This document shows positions 26,659 to 36,001 of a stretch of 64,000 nucleotides of DNA, piece after piece. The position numbers and the translations under genes are program-made. The notes under the pieces were generated by a model, which made no database searches, was not told the origin of the DNA, and saw only the letters and a program-made list of their open reading frames with translations. Positions within the stretch are counted from its first letter, which is position 1, and each line of letters begins with the position of its first letter. Source of the stretch: Telmatospirillum sp. (GTDB lineage Bacteria > Pseudomonadota > Alphaproteobacteria > Rhodospirillales > Magnetospirillaceae); assembly GCA_031291415.1 (NCBI GenBank), contig JARLJB010000355.1:59585-123584 (forward strand), given 5' to 3'.

Positions 26659-26907
26659 TCAGGCTTTGGCGATACGCAGTCGATGGATGCCACCGGCACT
26701 TTCCCCCGGTTCCGGGGCGACAGATACAATAACGTGTCCCAGTTCTCGTACCGAGCGGGGTACATTTCGGAGTGGCTCGTCGCCTTTGAGGCGCACCTCT
26801 AATGTGTCGCCGGTGTGCATTTTTTCAATTGCCAACTTCGTCTTCACGAACGTCATTGGGCAAAGCTCACCTGTGATGTCAAGGTAGTAGTTGGCCTTCT
26901 CATTCAT
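26659..26907 (-). CDS. TusA-like sulfurtransferase
   Basis: This 82-residue protein of the TusA/SirA fold carries sulfur as a persulfide on a single cysteine. The family motif appears as GELCPMTFVKTKLAIEKM, with the active C16 followed by P17, and the strand DTLEVRLKGDEPLRNVPRS. TusA proteins pass sulfur for tRNA thiolation, molybdenum cofactor or sulfur oxidation; which applies here is not clear, as no tusBCDE or dsr genes are adjacent. It is divergent from mucR with about 100 bases of shared AT-rich promoter region. Confidence 0.92.
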   Translation of the reverse strand: MNEKANYYLDITGELCPMTFVKTKLAIEKMHTGDTLEVRLKGDEPLRNVPRSVRELGHVIVSVAPEPGESAGGIHRLRIAKA

Positions 26908-27009
26908 GTTTCAGTCCAAAGCTTTGTGTGGTTGTCATTGGATATTGCTATCCGTTCAGAAACAAACTATATAAGCTGCCAGCTCTTGTAATTAGAAGGC
27001 CGCCTATCA

Positions 27010-27432
27010 ATGACCGATCAATCCAATCAAAACGAACTGCTGGCTCTGACCACGCAGATCGTGGCGGCCCATGTGGCCAACAACACTGTCACGGTAGCTG
27101 ATTTGCCGCAGCTCATTCACGAGGTATTTCGGACCCTTTCTTCTGTCGGTACGGTGCCGGTCGCGCTCGAACGCCCGCAGCCAGCCGTTCCGGTCAAGAA
27201 GTCGGTGACCCCGGACTACATCATCTGCCTGGAAGACGGCAAGAAGCTGAAGATGCTGAAGCGCCATCTGAAGACCGCTTACAACATGTCTCCGGAAGAG
27301 TATCGCGACCGTTGGGGGCTGTCGGCCGACTATCCGATGGTTGCGCCCAACTATGCGCAGCACCGCAGTTCTCTCGCCAAGAAGATCGGGCTCGGGACCA
27401 AGCCGCGCAAGCGGCGTCGGGCCGCGCAGTAA
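27010..27432 (+). CDS. mucR: MucR/Ros-family transcriptional regulator
   Basis: This 140-residue protein has the Ros/MucR DNA-binding domain: YIICLEDGKKLKMLKRHLKT then YNMSPEEYRDRWGL, followed by a basic tail (KPRKRRRAAQ). MucR proteins are alphaproteobacterial H-NS-like regulators of exopolysaccharide, cell-cycle and virulence genes. As in MucR, the zinc-finger spacing is Cys-rich-poor: only one Cys (C76 region) is visible in the CLEDGKKLKMLKRH core, so the structural metal site is of the reduced type. A hairpin terminator follows and fur starts 87 bases downstream. Confidence 0.93.
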   Translation: MTDQSNQNELLALTTQIVAAHVANNTVTVADLPQLIHEVFRTLSSVGTVPVALERPQPAVPVKKSVTPDYIICLEDGKKLKMLKRHLKTAYNMSPEEYRDRWGLSADYPMVAPNYAQHRSSLAKKIGLGTKPRKRRRAAQ

Positions 27433-27445
27433 CCAGATCGTAAAC

Positions 27446-27474
27446 CGGCGCCATCATCTTCTTTGGTGGCGCCG
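27446..27474 (+). terminator. hairpin terminator after mucR
   Basis: CGGCGCCA (27446-27453) pairs with TGGCGCCG (27467-27474) across a 13-base loop, followed by CGTTTG with only a short T run. It separates mucR from fur. Confidence 0.65.
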
Positions 27475-27519
27475 CGTTTGTCGTTGCATTTCCTTCGATT
27501 TTTCGGTTACAACCCGGTC

Positions 27520-27951
27520 ATGGTCTCGCGAATCGAACAGCGTTGCATCGATAGGGGGATGAAGATGACCGAGCAGCGGCGGGTGATCGCCCGTGTGCTG
27601 TCGGATGCAATCGATCATCCCGATGTCGAGGAAGTGTACCGGCGGGCGACTGGAATCGATCCGAACATCAGCATCGCCACCGTCTATCGGACCGTTCGTC
27701 TGTTCGAAGAGGCGAATATTCTCGAACGTCACGACTTCGGCGATGGCCGGGCCCGTTACGAGGAAACTCCGGATTCCCACCACGATCACCTGATCGACAT
27801 GCACAGCGGTCGTGTCATCGAATTTCAAAATCCTGAAATCGAGGCACTGCAGCGCGAGATTGCGCGTCGCTTCGGCTACAAACTGGTCGGGCACCGGCTC
27901 GAACTCTACGCCGTCCCACTTGTGGCCGGCGAGGGTCCCGAAAAGCAATGA
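27520..27951 (+). CDS. fur: Fur-family metal-responsive repressor
   Basis: This 143-residue Fur protein has the winged helix (MTEQRRVIARVLSDA, then NISIATVYRTVRLFEEANI) and the metal-sensing HHDH (87-90) plus H and E ligands in the dimer domain. The zinc-binding CxxC of E. coli Fur is replaced (IDMHSGR), as in alphaproteobacterial Fur/Mur proteins, which often sense manganese or iron. The ATG at 27520 is preferred because the upstream in-frame part overlaps the mucR terminator. Forty bases downstream lies olsB, so Fur may be cotranscribed with lipid genes. A second Fur relative, Irr, is at 51029. Confidence 0.93.
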   Translation: MVSRIEQRCIDRGMKMTEQRRVIARVLSDAIDHPDVEEVYRRATGIDPNISIATVYRTVRLFEEANILERHDFGDGRARYEETPDSHHDHLIDMHSGRVIEFQNPEIEALQREIARRFGYKLVGHRLELYAVPLVAGEGPEKQ

Positions 27952-27991
27952 AGCCGACTGGCGGCGATCAACGCCGAGCGTCGAACGAGGG

Positions 27992-28789
27992 ATGATGAAA
28001 GCCGAGGTGGACGAGGCGGGTGTGGCCGGTCTTGAGGTGCGGCTGGCAGCTTCTACCGACGAAGTTGAGGCGGCACAGCGGCTGCGTTATCGCGTCTTCT
28101 ACGACGAAATGGGCGCCATGCCCACTCCGGAAATGGCTGCGCAGGGACGCGACTTCGACGATTTCGATGACGTCTGCGATCACCTGTTGGTGATTGACCG
28201 AAGCAAAGGCAATGGGGCGAGCGGGGTTGTCGGAACCTATCGCCTGCAGCGGCGCGATACTCAGAAGTTCTCACGCTTTTATACCGCCAGCGAATATGAC
28301 ATCAGCAAGATAGCCGCTTTCCCGGGACATGTTTTGGAACTGGGACGGTCATGTGTCGACCCGGCCTTCCGCACGCGGATGACCATGCAAAGCCTGTGGC
28401 GCGGCATTGCCGGATATGTGTTCTCCCACAATATCGACCTGATGTTCGGCTGTGCCAGCCTGCATGGCACCGACCCGGCCGCTCTGGCCGTGCCGCTCAG
28501 TTTTCTCTACCACAATCATCTGGCTCCGGACTCGATCCGGCCGCGGGCGTTGCCCGGCCTTTATTCGGAAATGAATCTGCTGTCTCCCCAGGAGATCAGT
28601 GCCCGTCAGGCGGTGGTGACATTGCCGCCGCTCGTCAAGGGCTATTTGCGCCTCGGCGGCTTTGTCGGCGATGGTGCGGTCGTTGACCACCAGTTCAACA
28701 CCACCGACGTCTGCGTGATCGTTAAGACCGATCTGATCACCGACAAATATTTCCGGCACTACGATCGTACCGCCACCCGTAATCTATGA
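27992..28789 (+). CDS. olsB: L-ornithine N-alpha-acyltransferase OlsB (GNAT fold)
   Basis: This 265-residue protein has the N-acyl-amino-acid synthase-type GNAT fold of OlsB: EAAQRLRYRVFYDEMG, VCDHLLVID, VVGTYRLQRR, LELGRSCVDPAFR and LFGCASLHGTDP. OlsB transfers a 3-hydroxyacyl group from acyl-ACP to ornithine, the first step of ornithine-lipid synthesis. The assignment is supported by an olsA-like acyltransferase overlapping its stop (ATGA). Start ATG at 27992 or 27995; GAGGG lies just upstream and is close, so a slightly later start is possible. Confidence 0.88.
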   Translation: MMKAEVDEAGVAGLEVRLAASTDEVEAAQRLRYRVFYDEMGAMPTPEMAAQGRDFDDFDDVCDHLLVIDRSKGNGASGVVGTYRLQRRDTQKFSRFYTASEYDISKIAAFPGHVLELGRSCVDPAFRTRMTMQSLWRGIAGYVFSHNIDLMFGCASLHGTDPAALAVPLSFLYHNHLAPDSIRPRALPGLYSEMNLLSPQEISARQAVVTLPPLVKGYLRLGGFVGDGAVVDHQFNTTDVCVIVKTDLITDKYFRHYDRTATRNL

Positions 28790-29652
28790 GTGTGCCAGCC
28801 TTGCTCTCGGACGAGTGCGAAACGCGGGCGATGCACGCCCCTGTCACGGCAGCCTTTCGGTTCGTCGGCTTCATCCTATGGATTCTGCTGGTCGTGCCGG
28901 CGGTGGGGGGGCTCGACTTATGCGGCCTCGTCCGCGCCTGCCGGTGGCTTGCGCGCCTATTCTGGCGGGGGTCCGTTCGGATCCTCGGCATTCACCTCGT
29001 GATTCGCGGTACCGTCTGTCCCGATCGGCCAACTCTGTTCGTCGCCAACCATGCGTCCTACCTCGATATCGTCGTCCTTGGGGCTGTGGTGAAAGCCGCC
29101 TTCGTCGCCAAGAAGGAGGTTGGTCAATGGCCTGCCATCGGTTTCATGGCGAAGCTTGGTCGGACGGTCTTCATCGAACGGCGGTCCCGGCACGCCAAAG
29201 AGCAGAAGAACGAGATGATCACCCGGCTGATCTCCGTGGGCGAGTCGCTGATCCTGTTCCCTGAGGGGACCAGCAACGACGGCAATCGGGTGCTGCCCTT
29301 CAAGAGCGCTTTGCTATCGGTTGCCGAAGCCCGTCTGCCAGACGGGCGGCCTCTTCCTGTTCAGCCGATTTCCCTGGCTTACACCCATCTCGACGGGTTG
29401 CCGATGGGACGTGGATGGCGGCCATTCTTCGCCTGGTACGGCGACATGGAGCTGATTCCCCATTTGTGGTCGGTTCTGGGGCTTGGGCATTTGACCGTCG
29501 AGGTGGATTTGCATCCGGCGGTCACTCTCGACCAGTTCGGGTCGCGCAAAGCTCTGACCGCGCATTGCCAAACGGTCATCGGTGACGCCCTGGTGTCGGC
29601 CGTCTGTGGATGCCCGCCCAAGCTGGCGGAAAAGTCCGTTACTGTTGGTTAA
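28786..29652 (+). CDS. olsA: lyso-ornithine lipid O-acyltransferase OlsA (PlsC family)
   Basis: This 288-residue PlsC-family acyltransferase has a membrane helix at about 25-48, the catalytic H-x4-D in NHASYLD (H89, D94), and the substrate motif FPEGT (159-163). OlsA esterifies the hydroxyl of lyso-ornithine lipid. The gene overlaps olsB by four bases (ATGA), which favours OlsA over a general phosphatidate acyltransferase, though the latter remains possible. Ornithine lipids are phosphorus-free and, in related species, made when phosphate is short. Confidence 0.87.
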   Translation: MSVPALLSDECETRAMHAPVTAAFRFVGFILWILLVVPAVGGLDLCGLVRACRWLARLFWRGSVRILGIHLVIRGTVCPDRPTLFVANHASYLDIVVLGAVVKAAFVAKKEVGQWPAIGFMAKLGRTVFIERRSRHAKEQKNEMITRLISVGESLILFPEGTSNDGNRVLPFKSALLSVAEARLPDGRPLPVQPISLAYTHLDGLPMGRGWRPFFAWYGDMELIPHLWSVLGLGHLTVEVDLHPAVTLDQFGSRKALTAHCQTVIGDALVSAVCGCPPKLAEKSVTVG

Positions 29653-29700
29653 CTTGACTTCCCAACCAGCGATGTTAGGTATCAGGAACCGGGAGATCTT

Positions 29701-31077
29701 TTGCTCCCGCTCTGTTTGAGTACGCAACCCGTGTCGAAAAAACTCTTTATTCGAACCTATGGCTGCCAGATGAACGTCTATGACTCCACCCGTATGGCGG
29801 ATGTCCTGGCGCCGCTTGGCTATGACACCGCCCTGCGGGTCGAGGATGCCGACATGGTGATTCTCAACACCTGCCATATCCGCGAACGGGCCGAGGAAAA
29901 GGTGTTTTCCGAACTGGGCCGGTTGCGTGACTTGAAGGAGGCCAGGCAGCATGAAGGCGGCGGTTTGCTGATCGCCGTGGCTGGCTGCGTGGCGCAAGCG
30001 GAAGGGGCGGAAATCCAGGCTCGTGCTCCCTATGTCGATATCGTTCTCGGTCCGCAGACCTACCATCGGTTGCCGGAGATGGTCGCCAGGGCCAGCCGGG
30101 CCGGACAAAAAGTTCTCGACACCGATTTCCCGGTCGAACCGAAATTCGACCATCTGCCGGCGCCTTCGGCTCAGGGGCCGTCGGCTTTTCTCTCGGTTCA
30201 GGAAGGTTGCGACAAGTTTTGCACCTTCTGCGTGGTTCCCTACACCCGTGGGGCCGAATATTCGCGGCCCGTGGCCTCGGTGCTGGCCGAGGCGGAACGC
30301 CTTGTCGAAACCGGCGTGCGGGAAATCACTCTGCTTGGACAAAACGTCAACGGCTATCATGGCCCGGGGCCAGACGGCTCCGCCTGGAGCCTCGGCCGTC
30401 TGATCCGCCACCTCGCCCGGATGCCGGGGCTCGATCGTATCCGCTATACCACGTCGCACCCGCGCGATATGGACGACGATCTGATCGCCGCCCATCGCGA
30501 CGTGCCCCAGTTGATGCCCTTCCTGCATCTGCCGGTGCAGTCGGGATCTGATCGCATCCTGGCCGAAATGAACCGGCAGCATACCGCCGACGACTACCGA
30601 CGGCTGATCGATCGATTGCGTGCCGCCCAGCCGGATCTGGCGTTATCGTCGGATTTCATCGTCGGCTTTCCAGGAGAAACCGATGCCGATGTCGAGGCAA
30701 CGCTGCGGCTTGTTCGCGATATCGGTTTTGCCCAGGCCTATTCGTTCAAATACAGTCCGCGGCCGGGAACGCCCGCCGCGGCGATTGGCGATCAGATCCC
30801 CGAGACGGTCAAGGAGGACCGGCTCACCGAGCTGCAGCGAGTGATCGGCGAACAGGCTGTCGCTTTCAATCGTGGTTGCGTCGGCCGGCATTTCGATGTG
30901 CTGCTCGATCGTCCTGGACGACATCCCGGCCAACTGATCGGACGGAGTCCCTACATGCAGTCGGTTTTCGTTACCGCCCCGGAGGCCCTTCTGAACACGG
31001 TGCAGCGCCTGGAAGTGGTGACAGCCAATCCCAATTCCCTGGCGGCCAAACTTCTTGATCAGCGAGCCTGCGCGTGA
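29701..31077 (+). CDS. miaB: tRNA-2-methylthio-N6-dimethylallyladenosine synthase
   Basis: This 458-residue radical-SAM methylthiotransferase adds a methylthio group to i6A37 of tRNA. It has the UPF0004 domain with three Cys ([23 protein letters not shown]), the radical-SAM C170-x3-C174-x2-C177 ([10 protein letters not shown]) and a C-terminal TRAM domain. The TTG at 29701 has GGGAG five bases upstream; the GTG at 29731 ([14 protein letters not shown]) is closer to the family start but lacks a good ribosome site. It is followed by ybeZ with a four-base overlap (GTGA), the standard miaB-ybeZ-ybeY order. Confidence 0.96.
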   Translation: MLPLCLSTQPVSKKLFIRTYGCQMNVYDSTRMADVLAPLGYDTALRVEDADMVILNTCHIRERAEEKVFSELGRLRDLKEARQHEGGGLLIAVAGCVAQAEGAEIQARAPYVDIVLGPQTYHRLPEMVARASRAGQKVLDTDFPVEPKFDHLPAPSAQGPSAFLSVQEGCDKFCTFCVVPYTRGAEYSRPVASVLAEAERLVETGVREITLLGQNVNGYHGPGPDGSAWSLGRLIRHLARMPGLDRIRYTTSHPRDMDDDLIAAHRDVPQLMPFLHLPVQSGSDRILAEMNRQHTADDYRRLIDRLRAAQPDLALSSDFIVGFPGETDADVEATLRLVRDIGFAQAYSFKYSPRPGTPAAAIGDQIPETVKEDRLTELQRVIGEQAVAFNRGCVGRHFDVLLDRPGRHPGQLIGRSPYMQSVFVTAPEALLNTVQRLEVVTANPNSLAAKLLDQRACA

Positions 31078-32075
31078 CTGAGAAACAACCCCCCGACACC
31101 ACCCGGATCATCCGCGAGTTCGACGACAATACCCTGTTGCATACATTGTTCGGGCCGGCCAATGCCCATCTCGAACGGATCGAGCGCCAGTTGGGCGTCG
31201 CACTGACGTCGCGCGGCAATGCCGTTACGATAGCGGGCCCCGCCGCTCGGGTAGCCGATGCCGAGGCGGTCCTGGACGAGCTCTACCAGCGCCTGCAGCG
31301 TGGCTTGTCGGTCGAGACGGCCGACATCGATGGGGCGCTTCGCATGGTCGCCCGCGGCGAGACGGCGGACGGCCGGCCCTCCTACGTGACCCGCAAGCGT
31401 CATATCGAGGCGCGATCGCCCGGGCAATCCGATTACATGCGGACCATGGACGACCGGGAACTGGTGTTCGGCCTGGGGCCGGCAGGGACCGGCAAGACCT
31501 ATCTGGCGGTGGCCAAGGCGGTGGCCATGATGATCAAAGGCGAGGTCGACCGGATCATCCTGTCGCGGCCGGCCGTGGAAGCCGGCGAAAGATTGGGTTT
31601 CCTGCCAGGCGATTTGCGTGACAAGGTCGATCCCTACTTGCGTCCCCTTTACGATGCCTTGCACGATATGCTGCCGGGCGACCAGGTGGCCAAGAAGCTG
31701 GCGGCCGGCGATATCGAAGTGGCGCCTTTGGCTTTCATGCGGGGAAGGACGTTGGCCAACTCCTTCGTCATCCTCGATGAGGCGCAGAATACGACAGCGG
31801 TCCAGATGAAGATGTTTCTGACCCGTTTGGGCGAGAACTCGCGGATGGTGGTAACCGGCGATCTGTCCCAGATCGATCTGCCGGCCGGGACGCGATCCGG
31901 CCTGAAGGACGCTCTCGACATTCTGGAAGGCTTGCCGGGCGTCGGGGTCGTCCGCTTTACCGACCGCGACGTCGTCCGTCACGGTTTGGTTGCCGAAATC
32001 GTTCGTGCCTATGACGCCCATGACCGGCGCACGAAGGGCACTGCCGACGGCGAGGGGCAGGGGAATACGCGATGA
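31074..32075 (+). CDS. ybeZ: PhoH-family ATPase YbeZ
   Basis: This 333-residue PhoH-like protein has Walker A GPAGTGKT (135-142), Walker B in [10 protein letters not shown] (about 232-241), and the sensor segment [12 protein letters not shown]. An N-terminal KH-like domain (about 25-95) precedes the ATPase. YbeZ acts with the endonuclease YbeY in ribosome quality control and 16S maturation. The GTG start overlaps the miaB stop and the gene overlaps ybeY by four bases, so the trio is translationally coupled. Confidence 0.95.
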   Translation: MTEKQPPDTTRIIREFDDNTLLHTLFGPANAHLERIERQLGVALTSRGNAVTIAGPAARVADAEAVLDELYQRLQRGLSVETADIDGALRMVARGETADGRPSYVTRKRHIEARSPGQSDYMRTMDDRELVFGLGPAGTGKTYLAVAKAVAMMIKGEVDRIILSRPAVEAGERLGFLPGDLRDKVDPYLRPLYDALHDMLPGDQVAKKLAAGDIEVAPLAFMRGRTLANSFVILDEAQNTTAVQMKMFLTRLGENSRMVVTGDLSQIDLPAGTRSGLKDALDILEGLPGVGVVRFTDRDVVRHGLVAEIVRAYDAHDRRTKGTADGEGQGNTR

Positions 32076-32587
32076 GCGCGGCGGTTGTGGCCATCAGTCA
32101 GCCCTGCGCCGATTGGGGCCTGGCGCTTCCCGAGGCCGAGGCCTTGTGCCGGCGGGCAGCCCTGGCGGCTCTGGCCGGCGCTGCCGAGGCATTGCCGCCG
32201 GTGGCGGAGGAACGCCTGGAAATCAGTCTCGTGCTTGCCGATAACGCCATGGTGCAGGAGCTGAACCGGCAGTATCGGGGCCAGGACAAGCCGACCAATG
32301 TCTTGTCGTTTGCCGCGCTTGACGACGAGGATGACGTTTTGCCCGAGGACGGCCCGTTGCTGCTGGGAGACGTGATTCTGGCGTTCGAGACCACCGCCGC
32401 CGAGGCCCGGACCGAAGACAAAGCTCTGGCCGACCATCTGGCACATCTGGTGGTGCATGGCGTCCTGCATTTGTTGGGATACGATCATTTGGAAGAGGAC
32501 GAGGCGGAGGAAATGGAGGCCGCCGAGCGGTCGATCCTGGCGGGCCTCGGCATCGCCGATCCCTATGCCGTCCCGCCTCCGTCCTGA
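32072..32587 (+). CDS. ybeY: endoribonuclease YbeY (16S rRNA maturation)
   Basis: This 171-residue metal-dependent single-strand endonuclease has the signature [11 protein letters not shown] (129-139) with zinc ligands H129, H133 and H139, preceded by a conserved [15 protein letters not shown]. It takes part in 16S 3' end processing and ribosome rescue. The ATG overlaps the ybeZ stop; a gap of 26 bases leads to corC. Confidence 0.95.
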   Translation: MSAAVVAISQPCADWGLALPEAEALCRRAALAALAGAAEALPPVAEERLEISLVLADNAMVQELNRQYRGQDKPTNVLSFAALDDEDDVLPEDGPLLLGDVILAFETTAAEARTEDKALADHLAHLVVHGVLHLLGYDHLEEDEAEEMEAAERSILAGLGIADPYAVPPPS

Positions 32588-32613
32588 CAACGGAGAGGAG
32601 CAAGACAAGATCA

Positions 32614-33519
32614 ATGAACGATCCCTCTGGCAGTAGAACGCCCCGTGAGAACGGGGCAAACGACGATTCCCCGGTCCGCGCCCTACGCGCCTGGCTAAAG
32701 GGTTGGCGACGCAGCAAATCAGGCGAATCGGCCCGCGAAACCCTCGAGGAATTGATCGAGGAACGCGACGACGCCGAGATTCCCCTCGACGAACATGAGC
32801 GCCGGCTGCTTGGGAACATCCTGCAGCTTCGCGATGTGACCGCCTATGACGTCATGGTGCCGCGTGCGGATATCGTGGCGGTGGGGGCGAAGGTGACTCT
32901 CGAAGGCCTGATCGAGGTGATCAACGCCAAAGGCCATTCCCGTTATCCGGTGTATCGGGGCACTTTGGACGATGCCATCGGCATGGTCCATATCAAGGAC
33001 GTGCTCATGCTGGTGGCGTCCGGCAAGCCGTTCGGCCTGCAACGCATCGTTCGCAAGGTCCTGTTCGTCTCGCCGTCGATCCGGCTGCTCGATCTTTTGC
33101 TGGAGATGCGCCTGAAGCGGACGCATATGGCGCTGGTGGTCGACGAATACGGCGGCATCGACGGGTTGCTTACCATCGAAGACGTGGTCGAACAAATCGT
33201 CGGAGAGATCGAGGACGAGCACGATCACGACGCCGAACCCGACTATGTCGAGCGTACCGACGGGGTTATCGAAGCCGACGGACGTTTCCCGCTGGAGGAC
33301 TTCGAGACGCGTGTCGGACCTCTGCTTGACGAAGAAGACCGCGAGGACATCGACACCTTGGGCGGTCTGGTCTTCTTTCTCGCCGGACGCGTGCCGTCGC
33401 GCGGCGAGCTGATCAATCATCCCTCCGGCCTGGAGTTCGAGGTCGTCGATGCCGATCCCAGGCGAATAAAACGGCTACGGGTCCGCAACGCGCCAAAATT
33501 GGAGGATCCCGCCGCGTGA
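32614..33519 (+). CDS. corC: CBS-domain CorC/HlyC-type protein
   Basis: This 301-residue protein has two CBS domains (about 60-190, with DVMVPRADIVAV, HSRYPVYRGTLDDAIGMVHIKD and RTHMALVVDEYGGIDGLLTIEDVVE) and a C-terminal CorC_HlyC domain (about 205-290). It lacks the DUF21 membrane domain, as usual for the CorC form linked to lnt. The family is associated with magnesium/cobalt homeostasis. GTG of lnt overlaps its stop. Confidence 0.94.
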   Translation: MNDPSGSRTPRENGANDDSPVRALRAWLKGWRRSKSGESARETLEELIEERDDAEIPLDEHERRLLGNILQLRDVTAYDVMVPRADIVAVGAKVTLEGLIEVINAKGHSRYPVYRGTLDDAIGMVHIKDVLMLVASGKPFGLQRIVRKVLFVSPSIRLLDLLLEMRLKRTHMALVVDEYGGIDGLLTIEDVVEQIVGEIEDEHDHDAEPDYVERTDGVIEADGRFPLEDFETRVGPLLDEEDREDIDTLGGLVFFLAGRVPSRGELINHPSGLEFEVVDADPRRIKRLRVRNAPKLEDPAA

Positions 33520-35111
33520 CCACGTTGTTTGCTGAAAATGCCTGCGGACTATCCGTCTGCGGGTCCCGTTTGCGCACCGTCGCCGTTCGCATATCGACGG
33601 CGCAGGGCTGGCACCGCCGGGGCATGGCGATGCTGCTGGGCATTCTGGCGGCCTTGGCGTTGCCTCCCCTCTATGTTCTGCCGGTGCTTTGGGTTTCCTT
33701 TCCGGGACTTGTCTGGTTGCTCGATGGGGCGGGTCGGCAAAGACGAGCCTTCGCGGACGGTTGGTGGTTCGGCTTCGGTCACTTTTCGGCGGGACTCTAT
33801 TGGATCGCCTACGCCTTGCTGGTCGATCCGGTCAGGTTCGGCTGGATGGTACCGTTTGCCGTGTGCGGCCTGGGCGGTTTGCTGGGTGTCTTCACGGGCA
33901 CCGCGACCTGGGTGGCTTTTCGGTGGTCACGTCCAGGGCTGGCGCGGATCGCCCTGCTGGCCGCCGCCTGGGTTTTCCTCGAATGGGTGCGCAGTTGGAT
34001 CCTTACCGGATTCCCCTGGAATCTCCTTGGCTCGGTTTGGCTGGTCTGGCTGCCGGTGGCGCAATTCGCCGCCATTGCCGGCAGCTACGGCTTGTCGCTG
34101 CTGACGGTTCTGGTGGGGGCTGCGCCGGCCCTGCTTCTTGATCCCCGCCGGTTGCACAGACTGGCTGCCCCGGGCATCCTCATTCTGCTTCTGGCAATTG
34201 GCGCATGGGGAACGGTGCGGCTCCATGGCGGTCCTCTGCCGAGCGTGCCGGGAGTCCGACTGAGGCTCGTCCAGGCCAATATCGAACAGACACTGAAGTG
34301 GAATCCGGAAATGCTGGCCCAGCATTTCCGACTGCATCTGGAGCTCACCCAGTCGGCCGGCTGGGACAAGATCACCGACGTCATCTGGCCGGAAACCGCC
34401 ACTCCCTATTTGCTTGACGAGGACGCCGTGGCGCGCCGGCTGATCGCCCAGGTAACCCCTCCAGGAGGGCTGCTGATCACCGGCGCATTGCGCCGGACGG
34501 GGCCCGGCGTCAAACCGTTCCGTATCTGGAACAGTCTGCAGGCCGTCGATGGTCAGGGCGAGGTCGTGGGCACCTACGACAAGGCGCATCTTGTGCCATT
34601 CGGCGAGTATGTGCCGCTTCATGACGTGCTGCCGCTGGCCAGATTGACAGCGGTCGCCCAGGACATTTCGGCCGGGCCGGGGGTGTCGAGTATCGACTTG
34701 CCTGGTCTTCCGACCGCTGGCCCGTTGATTTGTTACGAGGTGATCTTTCCCGGCGAGGTGGTCGATAAGGCTCACCGGCCGGCGTGGCTGCTCAATGTGA
34801 CCAATGATGGGTGGTTCGGCATCAGCGCTGGTCCCCACCAGCATTTTGCCGCAGCGCGCCTCCGCGCCATCGAGGAGGGAGTGCCACTGGTACGTGCAGC
34901 CAATACTGGAATTTCGGCGGTTGTCGATTCTTTCGGGCGGGTCGCCGCCGAACTGCCGCTCGGCACGCAAGGCGTGCTTGATGCTGATCTCCCTAAGGCA
35001 TTTCCGGGTATATTATCCTATGCTCGTTATGGCAACACAGTGCCACTTATCCTCGTTCTTGTGGTCGCCTTCTGCGCAGTCATGGCGTCGCGTGGAACCA
35101 GGGAGGGTTGA
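33516..35111 (+). CDS. lnt: apolipoprotein N-acyltransferase
   Basis: This 531-residue inner-membrane enzyme adds the third acyl chain to lipoproteins. After several hydrophobic helices in the first half comes the nitrilase-like domain with the catalytic triad E293 (WPETATPY), K356 (YDKAHLVPFGEY) and C406 (ICYEVIFPGEV). The order corC-lnt and the GTGA overlap are conserved in proteobacteria. The last helix (VPLILVLVVAFCAVM) closes the protein. Confidence 0.95.
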   Translation: MTTLFAENACGLSVCGSRLRTVAVRISTAQGWHRRGMAMLLGILAALALPPLYVLPVLWVSFPGLVWLLDGAGRQRRAFADGWWFGFGHFSAGLYWIAYALLVDPVRFGWMVPFAVCGLGGLLGVFTGTATWVAFRWSRPGLARIALLAAAWVFLEWVRSWILTGFPWNLLGSVWLVWLPVAQFAAIAGSYGLSLLTVLVGAAPALLLDPRRLHRLAAPGILILLLAIGAWGTVRLHGGPLPSVPGVRLRLVQANIEQTLKWNPEMLAQHFRLHLELTQSAGWDKITDVIWPETATPYLLDEDAVARRLIAQVTPPGGLLITGALRRTGPGVKPFRIWNSLQAVDGQGEVVGTYDKAHLVPFGEYVPLHDVLPLARLTAVAQDISAGPGVSSIDLPGLPTAGPLICYEVIFPGEVVDKAHRPAWLLNVTNDGWFGISAGPHQHFAAARLRAIEEGVPLVRAANTGISAVVDSFGRVAAELPLGTQGVLDADLPKAFPGILSYARYGNTVPLILVLVVAFCAVMASRGTREG

Positions 35112-35190
35112 ATAGTCCGGGGCACGCGCCGACTTTCGGTACACATTCTATATTGACTGGCATACGCGACTATGCCTAAAGTGATAACAA

Positions 35191-35260
35191 CCAGTGGATG
35201 CTGCGTCCCCTCGTTGTCTCCACTGGCCGAAACCCTTTTTATCAACATCCTCCCAGTGGA
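35191..35260 (+). promoter_or_regulatory. three-arm alternative hairpin leader before the XRE gene
   Basis: CCAGTGGA occurs at 35191-35198 and 35253-35260, with its reverse complement TCCACTGG at 35219-35226 between them. The middle arm can pair with only one of the two at a time. The first pairing is a hairpin followed by T5 (35236-35240), like a terminator; the second would bury the bases just before the ATG at 35268. Confidence 0.6.
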
Positions 35261-35267
35261 TTATCCG

Positions 35268-35768
35268 ATGGCTCGTGCCGCTCAAAATACCAAACCCTTG
35301 AAACCCGAGTTTCCCGTCCGTCGTTCTGGTCGCGGCCGTACGGCGTCCGGCAAACCCAATCCGATCGACGTCCATGTCGGCGCCCGTGTCCGTCTTCGGC
35401 GCACCCTTCTTGGCATGAGCCAGGAAAAGCTGGGTGAGGCCATCGGCCTGACCTTTCAGCAGGTGCAGAAGTACGAACGCGGTGCCAATCGCATCGGCGC
35501 CTCGCGCCTCTATGATCTGTCGCGCGTTCTTGATGTCCCGGTGTCGTTCTTCTTCGACGACATGTCCGACGACACCTCGCAACAGAGCCCGCGGATGATC
35601 GTCGCCGGTCTGGTCGAGGAAATTCCGGTGGCGATGGAAGCAGATCCGATGACCAAGCGCGAAACCTTGGAACTGGTCCGTGCCTACTACCGGATCACCG
35701 ATCCGCAGGTTCGCAAGCGGGTCTTCGAACTGGCCAAAGCGTTGGCCAATGCCAACGAAGCGGCCTGA
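35268..35768 (+). CDS. XRE-family helix-turn-helix transcriptional regulator
   Basis: This 166-residue protein has a basic, low-complexity N-terminus and a Cro/CI-type HTH (about 38-93): VGARVRLRRTLLGMSQEKLG, AIGLTFQQVQKYERG, then RLYDLSRVLDVPVSFFF. A helical C-terminal domain (about 110-166) may mediate dimerisation. The same regulator sits between lnt and metK in many alphaproteobacteria; targets are not known to me. The ATG at 35268 is chosen since the longer frame from 35172 would run through the leader hairpins. The Shine-Dalgarno is weak. Confidence 0.88.
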   Translation: MARAAQNTKPLKPEFPVRRSGRGRTASGKPNPIDVHVGARVRLRRTLLGMSQEKLGEAIGLTFQQVQKYERGANRIGASRLYDLSRVLDVPVSFFFDDMSDDTSQQSPRMIVAGLVEEIPVAMEADPMTKRETLELVRAYYRITDPQVRKRVFELAKALANANEAA

Positions 35769-35783
35769 AGATTTTTGAACCAT

Positions 35784-35818
35784 CACAAAACGCCGGCCCT
35801 ATGGGCCGACGTTTTGTG
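35784..35818. terminator. strong hairpin after the XRE gene
   Basis: CACAAAACG plus CGGCCC pairs with GGGCCG plus CGTTTTGTG around a TAT loop, with one mismatch (35793/35809). The run of T in the descending arm would help termination. It lies 15 bases after the stop codon. Confidence 0.8.
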
Positions 35819-35826
35819 CCGCCATA

Positions 35827-35849
35827 TTTCCCGATTATCGATCGGGAAA
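35827..35849. repeat. 9-bp inverted repeat upstream of metK
   Basis: TTTCCCGAT (35827-35835) and ATCGGGAAA (35841-35849) flank TATCG. It may be an operator or a second 3' hairpin. A further 6-bp dyad (CCCGCG at 35915-35920 with CGCGGG at 35930-35935) surrounds a TATATA that could be a -10 element for metK. Confidence 0.45.
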
Positions 35850-36001
35850 TAGAGTATCTGCGGCTTTTGCTGCAATAGCAGCCGCCGGAAAGCATGGCGA
35901 TTCCGTCTGTTCGGCCCGCGGGTTATATACGCGGGCGGCGATTACTCCTTGAAATTCTGTGGGAGAATCTGTAACAACCGTTGCCTCGGTTGGCACCGGG
36001 A

